Origin: Sclerodactyla briareus
Taxonomy: Eukaryota; Echinodermata; Holothuroidea; Dendrochirotida; Sclerodactylidae
Length of the DNA: 64,000 nucleotides
Reading direction: 5' to 3'
NCBI GenBank assembly: GCA_026419785.1
Contig: JAODTK010005890.1
Span: forward strand, 334,501 to 398,500
The notes below the pieces were generated by a model. It was not told the DNA's origin, did not search any database, and saw only the letters and a list, made by a program, of their open reading frames with translations. Positions 25,179-36,290 of this stretch are shown here, one piece after another. Both the position numbers and the translations under genes were made by a program. Positions within the stretch are counted from its first letter, which is position 1, and every line of letters begins with the position of its first letter.

Positions 25179-25517
25179 TGTAGAGCCGGCGGTCGGGGCA
25201 GACAACAATAACAATATATAAAATAAGAAGGAAAACTTAAAAAGGAACTGAAAAATCTTCAGTTGGTGCGTACGGATCTTATCTCAACTAAAGTTACTGC
25301 CTCCACGGCAGGCATAAGACAACAGAACAATACATGCACTATACCATAGTATAGCACAACAACATAACACTTGATGAACAGAATAGATTCACTATGCAAT
25401 TACGCAGCGAGTGCCTAATGTAAAACAACAAACACGATAGATAAGGCATATGCATAGAACACAGAGAACAAGGATATACATTCCAATACTATGATAGCCA
25501 CAGATAGATATCCTACA
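25179..25517 (-). repeat. 3' LTR of the Gypsy element
   Basis: Begins tgtagagccggcgg and ends ctaca on the plus strand. It aligns over its whole length with 30,485-30,825, sharing gcactatac, catagtatagcac, tgatgaacagaatag, gtaaaacaacaaac and caatactatgatag in the same order. Confidence 0.92.
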
Positions 25518-25536
25518 CCACCCCCCTCCCAAGAAA
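25518..25536 (-). other. Polypurine tract
   Basis: The plus strand reads ccacccccctccc, so the minus strand is a G-rich purine run directly upstream of the 3' LTR. This is where plus-strand DNA synthesis is primed in LTR elements. Confidence 0.7.
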
Positions 25537-25544
25537 GCTACCCC

Positions 25545-26900
25545 TTAGAGTACCAACTTCAATTGCTCAACGTGAGCAACCCTATTGTCCCATCTCATGA
25601 AGTATAGCAAAGTTACTGGGGATGATTGCTCCTCAATACTGTATGGTCCCTTCCAACGTGGTGCCAATTTAGAAGAAAATGCTCTGGACAAATTGAAACG
25701 GATGAGCCTTAAGCAGTACCCTAGCACACAGTTGAAATTACTTCTTGGTCCGTTACTATCATACTTCACTTTGTTCCTACAATTCTGTCGAGAAATTCTC
25801 ACGGCTGTAAGAACCATCCTGATTTCTAACCCCCACCCGCCAGCTGCTGTCCAACCAGCCCCACGGGTCTCCACCTACTTCAATAACATTCAACCACTCA
25901 CACGGACCTGTCAATTTACGCCAAAGAAAAGCTCTGATGGAGCTACCCTGTGGCGTATGCTGAAAGGAATTCCACGCCAACCATAAATTTCCATCAATAC
26001 TTGTCCCAATCTCTGTGATTAGAACCCACAAAACAGCAAACATGGAACCAAGTTCCTATTACCCTCTCTACCCAATTGATGTGGGGATAGGGCACTTGAA
26101 AACTCTCAGGTCGCCCGCAAAAAAAATCTCTGCAACCTGACGGGAGACCATCTGAGGTCCATTGTCAGATACCAACTCCGGCAGGCAAACCAGTACAAAA
26201 ATCGGTCTCAGGCGCTGCCAAAAAACCTGACTAGTAGCTCGCTCAAAGTAATACGCCAATGAAATTGCGAAAAATGTCAGTAACCCCAAATATACCAGTT
26301 TCCCTCTGTATCTCAGGCAATGGCCGAGAAGACCATGGATGTACTTCCCGGGTCTGAACTAGAAGTGACTCCATGAATCCATGGTTTGTGATACACAGGT
26401 TTAGAGAAGTTGACACAACCTGATCGCTTAATCAAAAGCTTCCACATCTCGCCCCTTATCTCTTTTCTCTTTCTTTTTTTTTGTCTCTTCTCCTCTTGAG
26501 TCTTAAACTTTCCACCAAAACTTCTCAGCAATTTAGTCAGGTTTTCATGACCCCAAAATGGGGGGAAGCCGGGAACAATGATAGTGACTGATAAACGCTA
26601 TGTTGAAGTCGTGAGGGGACAACAATCTTGGGGTGACCGCCGAAGTAGCTACACGGTTTGAGCATTGTTCTTCAACTACAAAGGTGAGAAAGCCATTTGG
26701 ATTACAAGCGGACTGCAACTATCGCCAAACATATCAGCAACAAAACTAATCCTTTGCCTGCGTAGGATGAATTACGTTTAGTATTGGCAACACATCTACG
26801 CGAGGCTACACCGTAGTCACACTGGGCTCACTAAGCCAATACAACCTATCGTGCGACGAGGCTAGCCGCCGGAGGCCAATTCATAAATAAATTAGCCGCA
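25545..26900 (-). pseudogene. Gypsy integrase, decayed
   Basis: The catalytic core shows ATSQVFWQRLRPIF and then LPELVSDNGPQMVSRQ (within 26068-26289), including the Asp of the DNGPQ box of the integrase triad. Further on, a frame reads LTGPCEWLNVI (about 25,880). The C-terminal domain reads SKLAPRWKGPYSIEE and RVAHVEQLKLVL (25545-25874), the typical SH3-like C-terminus of Ty3/Gypsy integrases. It would join the cDNA to the host genome. The protein is split over at least four frames. Confidence 0.88.
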
Positions 26901-26926
26901 TCCATTGACCGTATGCTTATGTCAAC

Positions 26927-27560
26927 CTAGGCACCGCCAATGAAACCACTCATCGCAACCTCACAACTGGGACCCAATTTATTTAAGGCTGGGCCCCCTA
27001 CAAGCTGGTGGAAACAAAAATGTATCAGTTGAACAACCCCAATACGACGAGATAGGGCATCAGTACCAAATTTTGTGCACCAGAAGATAGTAACAGTACA
27101 ATCGTACTCCTGTAAACCTTTTAGTGCCCATCTGACCAACTTCCCTTTGAGCTGCTTATTTCGCAGCATCCAAACGAGTGCCTGGGTGGTCTGTTGGAAA
27201 ACAGTCGTATGAGAACGTTCCAAGTCAGCTCTCATTCTGAAAGGCCCACACGACCGCCAAACACTCCAACCTTGGCAGAAGACTGCAGTTCTGCACCTTT
27301 AATGGCCCTTGATGCAAACTCGATAACCGCGGCTCACTCTCATTCCTTTGAATCAGTGCCGCATCAAGACCCACATTCGATGCATCACAATGGACCTCGA
27401 AAGGATTCCTGAAATCTGGTATAGCAATGCAACTGCACGTGCAATTGCTTGCTTTAAGCCCGTAATGACCTTTGAGACATTGCTCAGAACAATCCCAAAC
27501 GACTCCTGTACGCCCGAACCGATTCAAGGGTTCCACAATGTCGGCATAGGTTCTCTACAA
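26927..27560 (-). pseudogene. Gypsy RNase H, decayed
   Basis: Frame 27225-27536 contains PDFRNPFEVHCDASNVGLDA and LPRLECLAVVWAFQ. The Asp of CDAS and the Glu of ECLAVVWA are the expected RNase H catalytic positions. Frame 26927-27235 continues with TTQALVWMLRNKQLKGKL, then TDALSRR, the usual end of the domain. It would degrade the RNA template during reverse transcription. A frameshift near 27,230 splits it. Confidence 0.88.
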
Positions 27561-27599
27561 ATTTTTCACACCAGCCTGTGAGCCCTAAGAATCTTTCAA

Positions 27600-28290
27600 G
27601 GGTGTCTTATCCCCTGGGGTAGGGAACTGCTCAACAGCCTCTGACTTAGAAGGATCCAAGGTTATGCCATGCTATCATCATACCCAAAAACTTAGACCTG
27701 GATCACACAGTATCTGGCACTTGAAGGATTAACTCGTCAGCCCTGACGCCCCAGGACAGTCCAGGACCGCCTCAAACTGAAAGTGACTTGGAACATCTGG
27801 GGATGAAGGACAATATCGTCAAGTAGGGAAAATAGCGACTGTCTGAGCAAGATGAATCAGTGTTTCAAGACTATGCAGTAGGTTCTGGAAGTGTGGATGG
27901 CATTATTTGGCCATGGTAAGCGCTTGACGCAAAGACACCCTCATCACAGACGAAAGCAGTTTTGTGCTGATGTGAAGGATCAACTGCCGATTGCCAAAAC
28001 CCAGCCTTAAGATCTAGCGGGCAGAAAACTTGTGGAATTGTAATGGATACAAAATGGACTCGATTGTGGAATGGGTAGCTCAAGGGACGAGTGACCGCAT
28101 TTAAAGAACGATAGTCTAGTGTAAGCATGTAGGTGTAAGGCTTCATCACCATCAACCGGAATACACCATTGTGATGTGACCGGTACGATTATACCTCCTC
28201 TCCAACAATCCCTTTACCTGACCACGCACGCTTTGGTCCTTTTTTGTGGGGAAAGCCTGTAGGGCTTATGTCGAACTGGCCTAGCTTGAT
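27600..28290 (-). pseudogene. Gypsy reverse transcriptase, decayed
   Basis: Frame 27871-28155 holds LDYRSLNAVTRPLSYP, then PLDLKAGFWQSAVDPSHQHK and TAFVCDEGV, the standard RT finger and palm segments. After frame changes the catalytic region reads LLDDIVLHPQMF (about 27,800-27,845), with both Asp kept but Tyr replaced by Leu. The domain lies between the protease (right) and RNase H (left). Confidence 0.9.
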
Positions 28291-28619
28291 CAGTTCAATG
28301 CGACATTTCAACCAGTCGCAGTAACCTGGGCGGTCCAAGAACAACATAATCGCAAGTAACTCTTCGTTCGAGATTCAGTCTGTGATTGGATGTGAGACCA
28401 CTGGTCTCAGATGGGCAGGTTGGGATTCGAGTGAGTGTACTTTCAACCCAATCCCCAGCTTGGACAGACTGGCTTGTCCCATCTGGACTTGCCATTCTAG
28501 CCCTTCCCAACTCACCCTGGAGATCAGTAGCTGTCACTTAGCTTATTGACCACACTAAGGTATTTCACCACTGGGGAGCTCTTCCCTGCCCACATTACGA
28601 ATATTCCCCATGTCTATGT

Positions 28620-28850
28620 CAATGAAAAACGCTTAAAGAGGTCCCTCCCCAAAAGAATAGGACAGGGATATCTGCTACCAAGACCTCCACTAACCCACAT
28701 TCTCCAGCAATAAATATTTCAACAAACAGACTTACCAAAATCAAAAGGAGGGGTGTATCCATAATGAAAGATGTAATGGATGCTCCATTACAAATGGAAG
28801 GATGTCTTAGTGTTCTATCAGCCCCACTGTCGCATATGCCAGTCTTCGCA
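28620..28850 (-). pseudogene. Gypsy aspartic protease, decayed
   Basis: The active-site loop reads CDSGADRTL (28,841-28,800) and the C-terminal strand reads CPILLGRDLFKR (about 28,665-28,632). These are the two landmark motifs of retrotransposon aspartic proteases, at a usual spacing. It would cut the Gag-Pol polyprotein. Indels fall between the motifs. Confidence 0.8.
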
Positions 28851-28984
28851 CCGTTAAGCTTGCTTCAAAGTAGGACCACAAGAGAACCCCTCACAGAGTC
28901 GACGTGGCCGATGACCAAGAACAGTCTTTAGTCATCTGACCAAATCATTCGAAATACTGAGTAGTTGTAAAGATACCCTCTGTG

Positions 28985-29045
28985 ATACGGGCATGTGTAT
29001 GTGGCTAATATGTCTTGTTGGTTACACTTGAAACATCGAAACGAT
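28985..29045 (-). pseudogene. Gag zinc knuckle, degenerate
   Basis: Reads RCFKCNQQDILATYTCP on the minus strand. Three Cys of a CCHC knuckle are present; the His is lost through an indel. The position, between the gag region and the protease, is as expected. Confidence 0.65.
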
Positions 29046-30484
29046 GAAACCCAGGTAGTATTGGCTGCGAATCTGCCATCGTCTGCGGACTCCCGAGTAA
29101 CCTGTTGAGGACTGTGTTGCTCCCGTCATCCGAGGTCCACCAAACCGAGAAAACCCTGTTGAGACGTGTTACTCCCGTAGGTGCGGATCACCAAGGAACC
29201 CTGCCGATGCTGAATGGACATGGCCCGAGGATTGGATCGTTTGGGACTCCCGTGATAGACAGAAGGACCGTGCGACATAACCTCATAGCGAAGTTTGTCA
29301 GATCCATTCAGCGTGTCCAACGGTTTCCAGCAATTTCAACCGCAATGTGTTATCATTAAGAGGAAAAAATCATACTGCTCCGCCACAGGGTTTCTCCAGC
29401 ACTGTAGTTTAAAATCATCCATAACCAAGGAGGGAACTGGTCGGAACGATCCCGCGCCGCAAATAGAGCGGGGACAACCGACTTGTCATACTGCTGAAAG
29501 CTCTCTGTGGAAACTTTCTGGCCCCCCCCCCATTCTGAATTTAGTCACGATATGTGTCGGGGTCCATATACGCGCCAAGATTGCTGTTTTAACTCCAGTA
29601 TTTATCCCTGAGCATCATCCAGCATGTGAAAGTCTTTGAGCTTTACGGTTAGATACCCGATTCCCAATCTGTAAGTCCATTTATCCTGGGGATGCCCGGC
29701 TTGGTAAAGTGCCGTTCAAATGTAGACAGATAGCCTCCAGACACAGTCTTCGCACTTAAGGGTGAAACCCGTGCAGCTTATATGGTGATTTGCACCGGAG
29801 AGTTACACCGTGGCCTCCTGACTAACCGATGTAAGATCGCTCAATTCGGAATTGTTTGAAGCGCTGCCACATGGTCATCCTTCGTTGTCAAAAAGGAGAC
29901 GGTACAAAAGTGTACTCTTAAAAGTTTTTTTTATATAGCTGACAGCATAACTTCAAGTGAGGATATCGTTCCACGGAGGATGCTGAACTACATCAGTGGC
30001 TTTACAGGATTCTTCGACTCTGCCAGACTTGAAGGATAGATATCCAATTGTTGAATAAAACAAGTTCAAAACGGACGTTGGTTGAAAAGGTTCATCGCAT
30101 CAAGTGACTTCCACAGTACAGGAAATCCCACAGATATAAGAGGAAAAATTCCCTCCAGCACTAAAGGTAATTAGGCAGTAAAGGTCAGCCTGCAAATAGT
30201 TAGGCCCATGCATATGTATAGGCTGTGCCAGTTATCAATGAGTAATGTTAGGACGAATCAGGTTAGGCCACAGCACAATGGTATATGCGGTGCAGCAGGT
30301 TTATACAGTCAGTTAATGAGTGTATGATGAATAAGACGATGCTAAATAGGATGAGTTGCAAATTACGTCATAGTACAGTTTCTCCAAAATTCAACTCGAT
30401 AAATCACTCAGTAAAAAAGCATGGGGCCTGGTTACCAATTCGAGTATCCGAAGCAGGAACTCCCGAGTTAGCCGACAACGCCAG
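29046..30484 (-). pseudogene. Gypsy gag region, decayed, with primer-binding site at its right end
   Basis: No long frame survives. By position this must include the capsid part of gag and the 5' leader. Directly inside the 5' LTR (30,484 leftward, minus strand) the sequence is ctggcgttgtcggc, starting TGG one base in, which suits a tRNA 3' CCA end as primer. The tRNA type is not determined. Confidence 0.55.
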
Positions 30485-30825
30485 TGTAGAGCCGGCGGGC
30501 GGGGCAGACCAGCAATATACCATAAATATAAATAAGAAGGAAAAATAAAAGAACTGCAACACTTCAAGGTGGTGCGGAGAATCTATATTCAACTAAAGTC
30601 CTACCTGCCTCCACTAAGGCAGCATAGAGGGACAATCAGTACACAAGACATGCACTATACATAGTATAGCACCAACAACATAAAAATTGATGAACAGAAT
30701 AGAGTCATAGCAATACTGCAGCAGGCTATGTAAAACAACAAACAGATGATAATGCATAGGCATAGAACCCAAGAGAACAAGGGAACCATGCAATACTATG
30801 ATAGGAACAGATCGGTGTCCCTACA
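30485..30825 (-). repeat. 5' LTR of the Gypsy element
   Basis: Partner of 25,179-25,517, with the same order of shared blocks and the same tgtagag...ctaca ends. The length differs by only a few bases, but the small indels are spread throughout. Confidence 0.92.
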
Positions 30826-31555
30826 GTTAAAGAGCAAATCAATCAGGCATCAAGTGCCGACTAGCGCATAGTTCAATGTCATGCACCTGTACCTTAGGGA
30901 GTAACGTTAGGAAAGGCAAAGTAAGTTAGTAGAATATTAACATTGTGTTCAGGCCTACAAGCTAAAAAAAATCATCCGACGACGTGTTCATTGGTAATTA
31001 GCAGGGAAAATGATTTCTCTTACCGTTCCGACTCGGCTGAGAACTTTCGCTGCAATACATTAAACATCTTGGAAAACTTCACATTCTCGACCGTCTCTTA
31101 CAACGCACTGGGTCTATTTCTCAAACGTACTATTCTTTTGCCTATCATTGTCCAATGAATATTCGAATACAGTAGTAAACTGTCACCCTCTTGCACCTCC
31201 CTAACGGTAAAATGAATGTTTCTCTCCAATCTGTCAATATTATTACTTTTTAATTTCAAATATTACACGAATATTTGGAGAGAAATATATAACTTCAGTA
31301 TGTTATTTGAATGAGGTTCTTCATAGAAGCCTAAACAGCAACCCACATTCTACTAAGAGGTTGACTAATGAACAAATACTCGAAACGTGGCGTGATTGGC
31401 TCCTTTAGATTGTAAAAACAATGACGTACGAATGAACAGTTCCCTAAGACGTAGCTATCGCCATTAACCACTATATATATATGCGATAGCGGAGAAGGCA
31501 CTAAGATTTGGTTTTTATGCAACCGAGTGAGGCGTGCAGCTACGTGTTAGCCCAA
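30826..31555. other. Non-coding stretch; one imperfect hairpin
   Basis: tttctctccaa at about 31,217 pairs with ttggagagaaa at about 31,276. No gene-like frame is recognised. Confidence 0.4.
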
Positions 31556-31559
31556 GACA

Positions 31560-32110
31560 ATTCGAAATACAGAGACGCTATCGGGCGTCACACAGACAAC
31601 ATTTCAGAAACCGACTACGCCGCTGTGCCTGAGTGTAAAATTCGTCTGTGGAATGCGTTATTTGCTTCGCACATGTGTCACTTACACTCCCAAAACTGTT
31701 TGTGTGTACAGCACACCGTATCACGGTGTTGTGTAAGTAATTACACAATAATTGTGAATGATCTGCACAATTGGTGTATTTTTTACACAACTGTTACCAA
31801 TATTATGCAATTTCTTATACAGCACCGAGGCAGCAGGCGAGTTACACAGGCTGTGTTAAATTCTACAACAACATTCTAAGAGTTTTTAACACAAATAGTA
31901 ATAAAAATCATAGTAAACATACTGCTACTTTATGACGTCATTAACACGTATCAAATGTGTTTCAAATGTGTTACGCCCCCAATCAGTGGTCACGTGACCC
32001 AAAGGGCGTCATTTTCATAGACAGATGATACTCCCATAAAAGTAACGCCCCACCCAAAGGGTGGATCACCAACACCCATCAGACCGTACATTATGGCTAT
32101 TCATGGCGGT
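31560..32110. repeat. Dispersed repeat family E, copy 1
   Basis: Shares gacgct-tcgggcgtcacacaga, caacatttcagaaacc, tttatgacg, catactcccataaaa-like text and ccaacacccatcagaccgt with 58,290-59,245, in the same order. The 123-codon plus frame 31508-31879 lies across it and is not supported as a gene, because the copy at 58 kb does not keep it open. Confidence 0.7.
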
Positions 32111-32794
32111 AAGATCTATTCGGCCTCCGCCCTTCATCTCGCGTTACTCCATATCGCATACTGTCATACAGCGTTCACGTACTCTGTGATTTTATCGCAC
32201 ATGTCGAGACCAACAACTTTTGCATCATAATAGTATATCAGTCTACCGGGCTGCCCGCCTGTCCACCTACCCACTAACACGCATACCTTTAAATAAACAC
32301 ACACAAGCACTCACACATTCATACATACATGTGTGACCATATGTCGTTATGAGCCATGGTTAGTCTCCGGAAAAGGTTCATTAACGGTTCAACAAAGTTT
32401 TTTACATTGTAGGTTTACATATATCGGTAATATTTCCACACTATCAAGCGTTTTTACATTATCCATACAAAAATAATACACTAGTTTAGTTTAGTGAATA
32501 GGGTCAGGAAGGACATAATCCTCATAAACGACCCCGAAGCCACAACATCCAAGAAAAAAAAATTACGACCAAAAACCTCGAAACCCCCCTCAAATAATAC
32601 GCCCGTGATTCCTGAAAAATAAATCAACTGTTCTTGAACGCATTAACAATCTTAGAGCAAACAACATTTCAGGAAGACCAATTCCAATCATTATCACTCT
32701 CTGCGAGAAGAAAAATTACGAATGTCAATTCTGCAGCGCTTGCCACGAAGCTTGAGACAGTGGATTCTATTTGCAGTAACACGTGGAATTTCAA

Positions 32795-33510
32795 AGTGGA
32801 AGGACAGGCCCTTTAATGACAACTCGCTGTTCCCTATATGAAAGCCACTCACGAATCCACTGAGAAATTCCCTCCATACCAAATGCTCTCCACTTGAGAC
32901 GCTCACGAGGAACCTTGTCAAAAGCGTTCTTAAAGTCCAGGAAAATTATATGAACAGCATTGCCGTCGTCAACAGAACATGTAACATCCTCCATAAATTC
33001 CAGGATAGGACAAACACGAACGTTCTGCTAAACCCATGCTGAGAATCTCTAATCAGACTATGCTCATTGAAATAATCAACCAAATGATCCCGGAATGATT
33101 GATTCCATTACCTTGCAGACAAACACTAGAAGACTGAATGGCCGTAATTACAGGAAGAGGAACGTTACCCTTTCTTGAAACTAGGAGAAACATTTGATCT
33201 CCTCCATCATCCGGAAACCATACCTTCTGAAGAGTCTATTGAAAACAATAGCTAGTGGAAAAGACAACTCGTCGGCAAAGGATTTGCCTCTCGAATCAAG
33301 TTTCGCACCAGAAAACTAACGCTGACAAGCTTTTGCTGCGAACTTTGTTGAAATGCTCTAGATCAGACACGGACCCAGAAGAACGATAAAGTCGCCTAAG
33401 TGCGCTACGTGTCGATGGCAGAAAAAACTTCCCTTTCATCCAAGAAGGCCTCTTGTTCTCACTGCGACGTTTCCTCCAAGAACGAAACTTTAATAACCCG
33501 TTTAACAACT
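32795..33510 (-). pseudogene. LINE ORF2 fragment (CR1/jockey-like RT, N-terminal half)
   Basis: The rightmost frame 33296-33508 reads RRLYRSSGSVSDLEHFNKVR, typical of the segment before the RT. Intermediate frames give FKKG-, KVMESII- and SLIRDSQHGFS-like pieces (about 33,010-33,180). Frame 32791-32994 reads NAVHIIFLDFKNAFDKVP and WIREWLSYREQRVVIKG, which are RT blocks with the first catalytic Asp. The sequence stops there: the YADD box and C-terminus are absent. LINEs usually lose their 5' end, so loss of the 3' side implies a later deletion. Confidence 0.85.
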
Positions 33511-33514
33511 ATCA

Positions 33515-34370
33515 TGCGTTTCTACATTATTCGGTTGTAAATTAAGCCCCTGTATGCGTGTGTGTCTGAGTGTTTGTGTACGTATGTGTATATGCCTATG
33601 TGTGTGATCACTAGCCTGTCAACACCATACGTTGAAGACGATGGTATTACTCCCATAGTAGATATGGTTCATACTGTATTTCCGCCAATTCATACATGCG
33701 GGAGCAAGCTTGGTGACGGTTAAAATGAATCATTTCCATAGCTATTGAGAGACCGAGAATACTTTCCACTAATTAACATAATCCGTGATCTATTTTTCTA
33801 AAACGCTTATCTCCCGCAATCATAACCCTAACGGACGCATTCAGTGGTCGTATGTTAATGCCGATCGCAGGATCTGTATAAATTATTGAGTGGGCGGGGC
33901 TTAGCACGAGGAAGGAAAAAGTGGATATCATATCGACGAACGATTTTCGTCGAAATTGTTTGCCAACAGTATACTCATGGTGACGTACTGTTGGTACCCA
34001 TTGCATGCTATCCATGAGTGGGAGGGGCTCGGGCAAAATCATAGATGGTTATTATCTCGACAACCGTGGATCCGATTAGCCTCAACCTCGTTTCTGTGAA
34101 ATCAGTGAGGACTCCAACATTTATTCATCATGTTTGTTGTATTGCATGTTGGTGGTCAATTTAATCCTATCCATAAGCTAGGACATAGAGTTTAAGTACA
34201 GTTCCATTGAACTTCATGGTTACAAAACACCGTTAGTGGTAGTACTCGATGATCAAATTAATGCGAGGTCAGTTTAGTGATTATACTAGAATACAATTCT
34301 AGATAAAATTTTATCATTGATACATTGAAGTATACAGCTTCGTAACATGGACAATGTTTCCTTTTTAAAC
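33515..34370. other. Non-coding stretch, nothing recognised
   Basis: Contains a short GT-rich tract (about 33,550-33,605). The minus frame 33773-34042 (89 codons) has no recognisable domain. Confidence 0.4.
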
Positions 34371-34572
34371 TCGGGGGAGTAGCGAGAAAAACGTTTAACT
34401 TGTGAACGTTCAAAGTGCTATTTCCCATTGAATCCTATATCAACAGTTCCAAAAAATGGGATCCATTTGAACGAAAGATTCTCTTGTGTTCGTATCGTTT
34501 GATAGTTTCTCTTTTCTTCATGCATAGAGGACTTAAATGTCGGTACGCGCTATATAAGAACTGTTAATCTTA

Positions 34573-34573
<1 letters not shown>

Positions 34574-34632
<59 letters not shown>

Positions 34633-34676
34633 GATTATTATTATTATATTATTATTATTATTATTATTATTATATT
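34574..34676. repeat. (ATT)n microsatellite
   Basis: About 100 bp of tta repeats with one g interruption, inside repeat family C. Confidence 0.95.
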
Positions 34677-34865
34677 ACATTGTCCACATTCGTGGGGAAT
34701 TGCTTCCCACCAGCAGCTATAAAGAAATAAATACCGTGCATGTAATAACAATCTGATGACGAAATGAAAAATATGGGATGGATTCCTTATTTTTCCAAAG
34801 AGTGATGACATTTTTAATATAGGCGCGTAATAATTGCGCAATCGTATATACCCTGAATCGCTTTT

Positions 34866-35155
34866 CACGATGGACTGATTCGCCCACATGATCCTTGTTA
34901 TCCCTGCCCTCCTGAGCACCCTGGCATTAGACATGTGGTCCTGGACAGTGGTAAACAAGAATGCGACGGAGTGAGGTAGTCATGTAGGTATTTAGCCGTC
35001 GTCTCAGCCCCACACTGAACGTTCAAGCCCGCTAGATCACGGCAAGACTGGTCAGACGATTGGGCTAAACCCCTGGAGTCGACTCTTCGCAGGCTAATGC
35101 CCCTATGACTCGTGCCTACAAACTCTCAAACAAGGGTCGGACTCATCGCAGTTAA
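34866..35155. repeat. Dispersed repeat family D, partial copy 2
   Basis: Matches 57,050-57,360 in order: atccttgtt-atccctgccctc, ctgagcaccctg, aacaagaatgc, gtcatgtaggt, cagccccacact, ggtcagacgat and ggggctaaac-like text. It is truncated at both ends relative to the 57 kb copy. Confidence 0.7.
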
Positions 35156-35612
35156 AAAAAAGAATGGATTATCTTCTAACACTTGCGATTGTACCACGTG
35201 GATAGAGTTATAGAAGAAATAATAAAGAAGCCTAGGAGTTGTTGTTGTTGTTGTTCTCACATCTTTTAGATACATATATATGATACATAATATTATTGTT
35301 GTTTTTGTTGCTCTTATATATTATGATCTAATGGAACAGGGTGACCAAAGTGTTTGAATTCACTGATCTCTGAAACCGTAGTCACAAATGAAAGTTAAGA
35401 CCTTGAAGATATCCAAACCGGTATCCTGGATGTGCGCCACTGTACTGTCACTTGTAAATGTATACGAACAGGGATGGAAGCATTATCCTTCCCAGCTGTC
35501 CCGTTTCTTTGAACGAAACCGTGTATGGTTATATACAGGAGAAGGATTCAGCTCCCGTAATGTCATTAAGTCTCCAACTAACTTGGGGATAGTATGGTTT
35601 TGGCAGCGTCGT

Positions 35613-35613
<1 letters not shown>

Positions 35614-35644
<31 letters not shown>

Positions 35645-35664
35645 CCGCTGCCGCCGCTGCCGCC
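35614..35664. repeat. (CCGCTG)n minisatellite
   Basis: About eight tandem ccgctg/ccgccg hexamers, encoding an Arg/Cys run in the shadow frame. Confidence 0.9.
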
Positions 35665-35679
35665 GGAGGAGAGGATGGA

Positions 35680-36290
35680 TTTTCGTGTTAACGCGATTAC
35701 TCCCTAGCGCAATGTCCGATTGACACGAACTTCACAAAATTGCATGTTCGCCCTTACAAAATCTCGATGAGTTCGATATGGGCGTTGTCGCACACTCTAG
35801 GCGGGCAGCCATCTTGTATTTCCAACGAAACTGAATTGAAAGTGTTTGTACAATAACTCCCTAGTACCTTGTCGGATCCATATGAAACTGTGAACACATG
35901 GTCCAATGGAATCTTGATGGGTTGAAAAGTGGAGTCGCACGACCGCTCAGACGGCGGCCCGGCCATTTTGGATTTTTTGTGCGAGACTTAATTTTTCGCT
36001 GATTTGCGCGTTTTGAAGCATGGCGATCATTTTGAGACCAACTAATGTTTTCGCCCCATACGACCCCATCCGGCGGCCATTTTGAATTTCTGCGAAAATA
36101 TTTTTTTCTCAGATTTTACATGTTTTTTTCACTCTGCACACATGATCGCATGATAAAAATTGTGAATGGGTGAAACAGTGGGGCGCGCTTATTGCGCGTT
36201 TTGAAGCATGGCGATCATTTTGAGACCAACTAATGTTTTCGCCCCATACGACCCCATCCGGCGGCCATTTTGAATTTTTGCGATTTTTTT
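35680..36290. repeat. Satellite block with units ending in ggcggccattttg
   Basis: Four degenerate units end in gcagccatcttg (about 35,804), ggcccggccattttgg (about 35,956), ggcggccattttgaattt (about 36,073) and the same again (about 36,261). The last two units contain an identical 86 bp block, 36,004-36,089 and 36,192-36,277, offset by 188 bp. Confidence 0.75.

Larger units (their letters stand above)
25179..30825 (-). mobile_element. Full-length decayed Ty3/Gypsy LTR retrotransposon
   Basis: Two LTRs of about 340 bp (25,179-25,517 and 30,485-30,825) flank a minus-strand gag-pol. From right to left it has a gag zinc knuckle, aspartic protease, reverse transcriptase, RNase H and integrase, the usual Ty3/Gypsy order. 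Both LTRs read TG...CA. Just inside the 5' LTR the minus strand starts with a TGG-type primer-binding site, and just before the 3' LTR it has a G-rich polypurine tract. The LTRs differ by many substitutions and small indels, so the insertion is old or the sequence is error-prone. A clean target-site duplication is not evident: the flanks are ...ctgtt and gttaa... Confidence 0.92.
34375..35260. repeat. Dispersed repeat family C, copy 2, interrupted
   Basis: 34,375-34,500 matches 19,386-19,520. 34,680-34,735 (gtggggaattgcttcccacca...) matches about 19,540-19,580. 35,160-35,230 (atggattatcttctaacac...) matches about 19,630-19,690. Between the last two blocks lies a family D segment (34,866-35,155) that is absent from copy 1. 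Confidence 0.6.

Noticed and set aside
31508..31879. 123-codon plus-strand ORF
   Set aside because: It lies in a dispersed repeat whose second copy at 58.3 kb does not keep the frame open.
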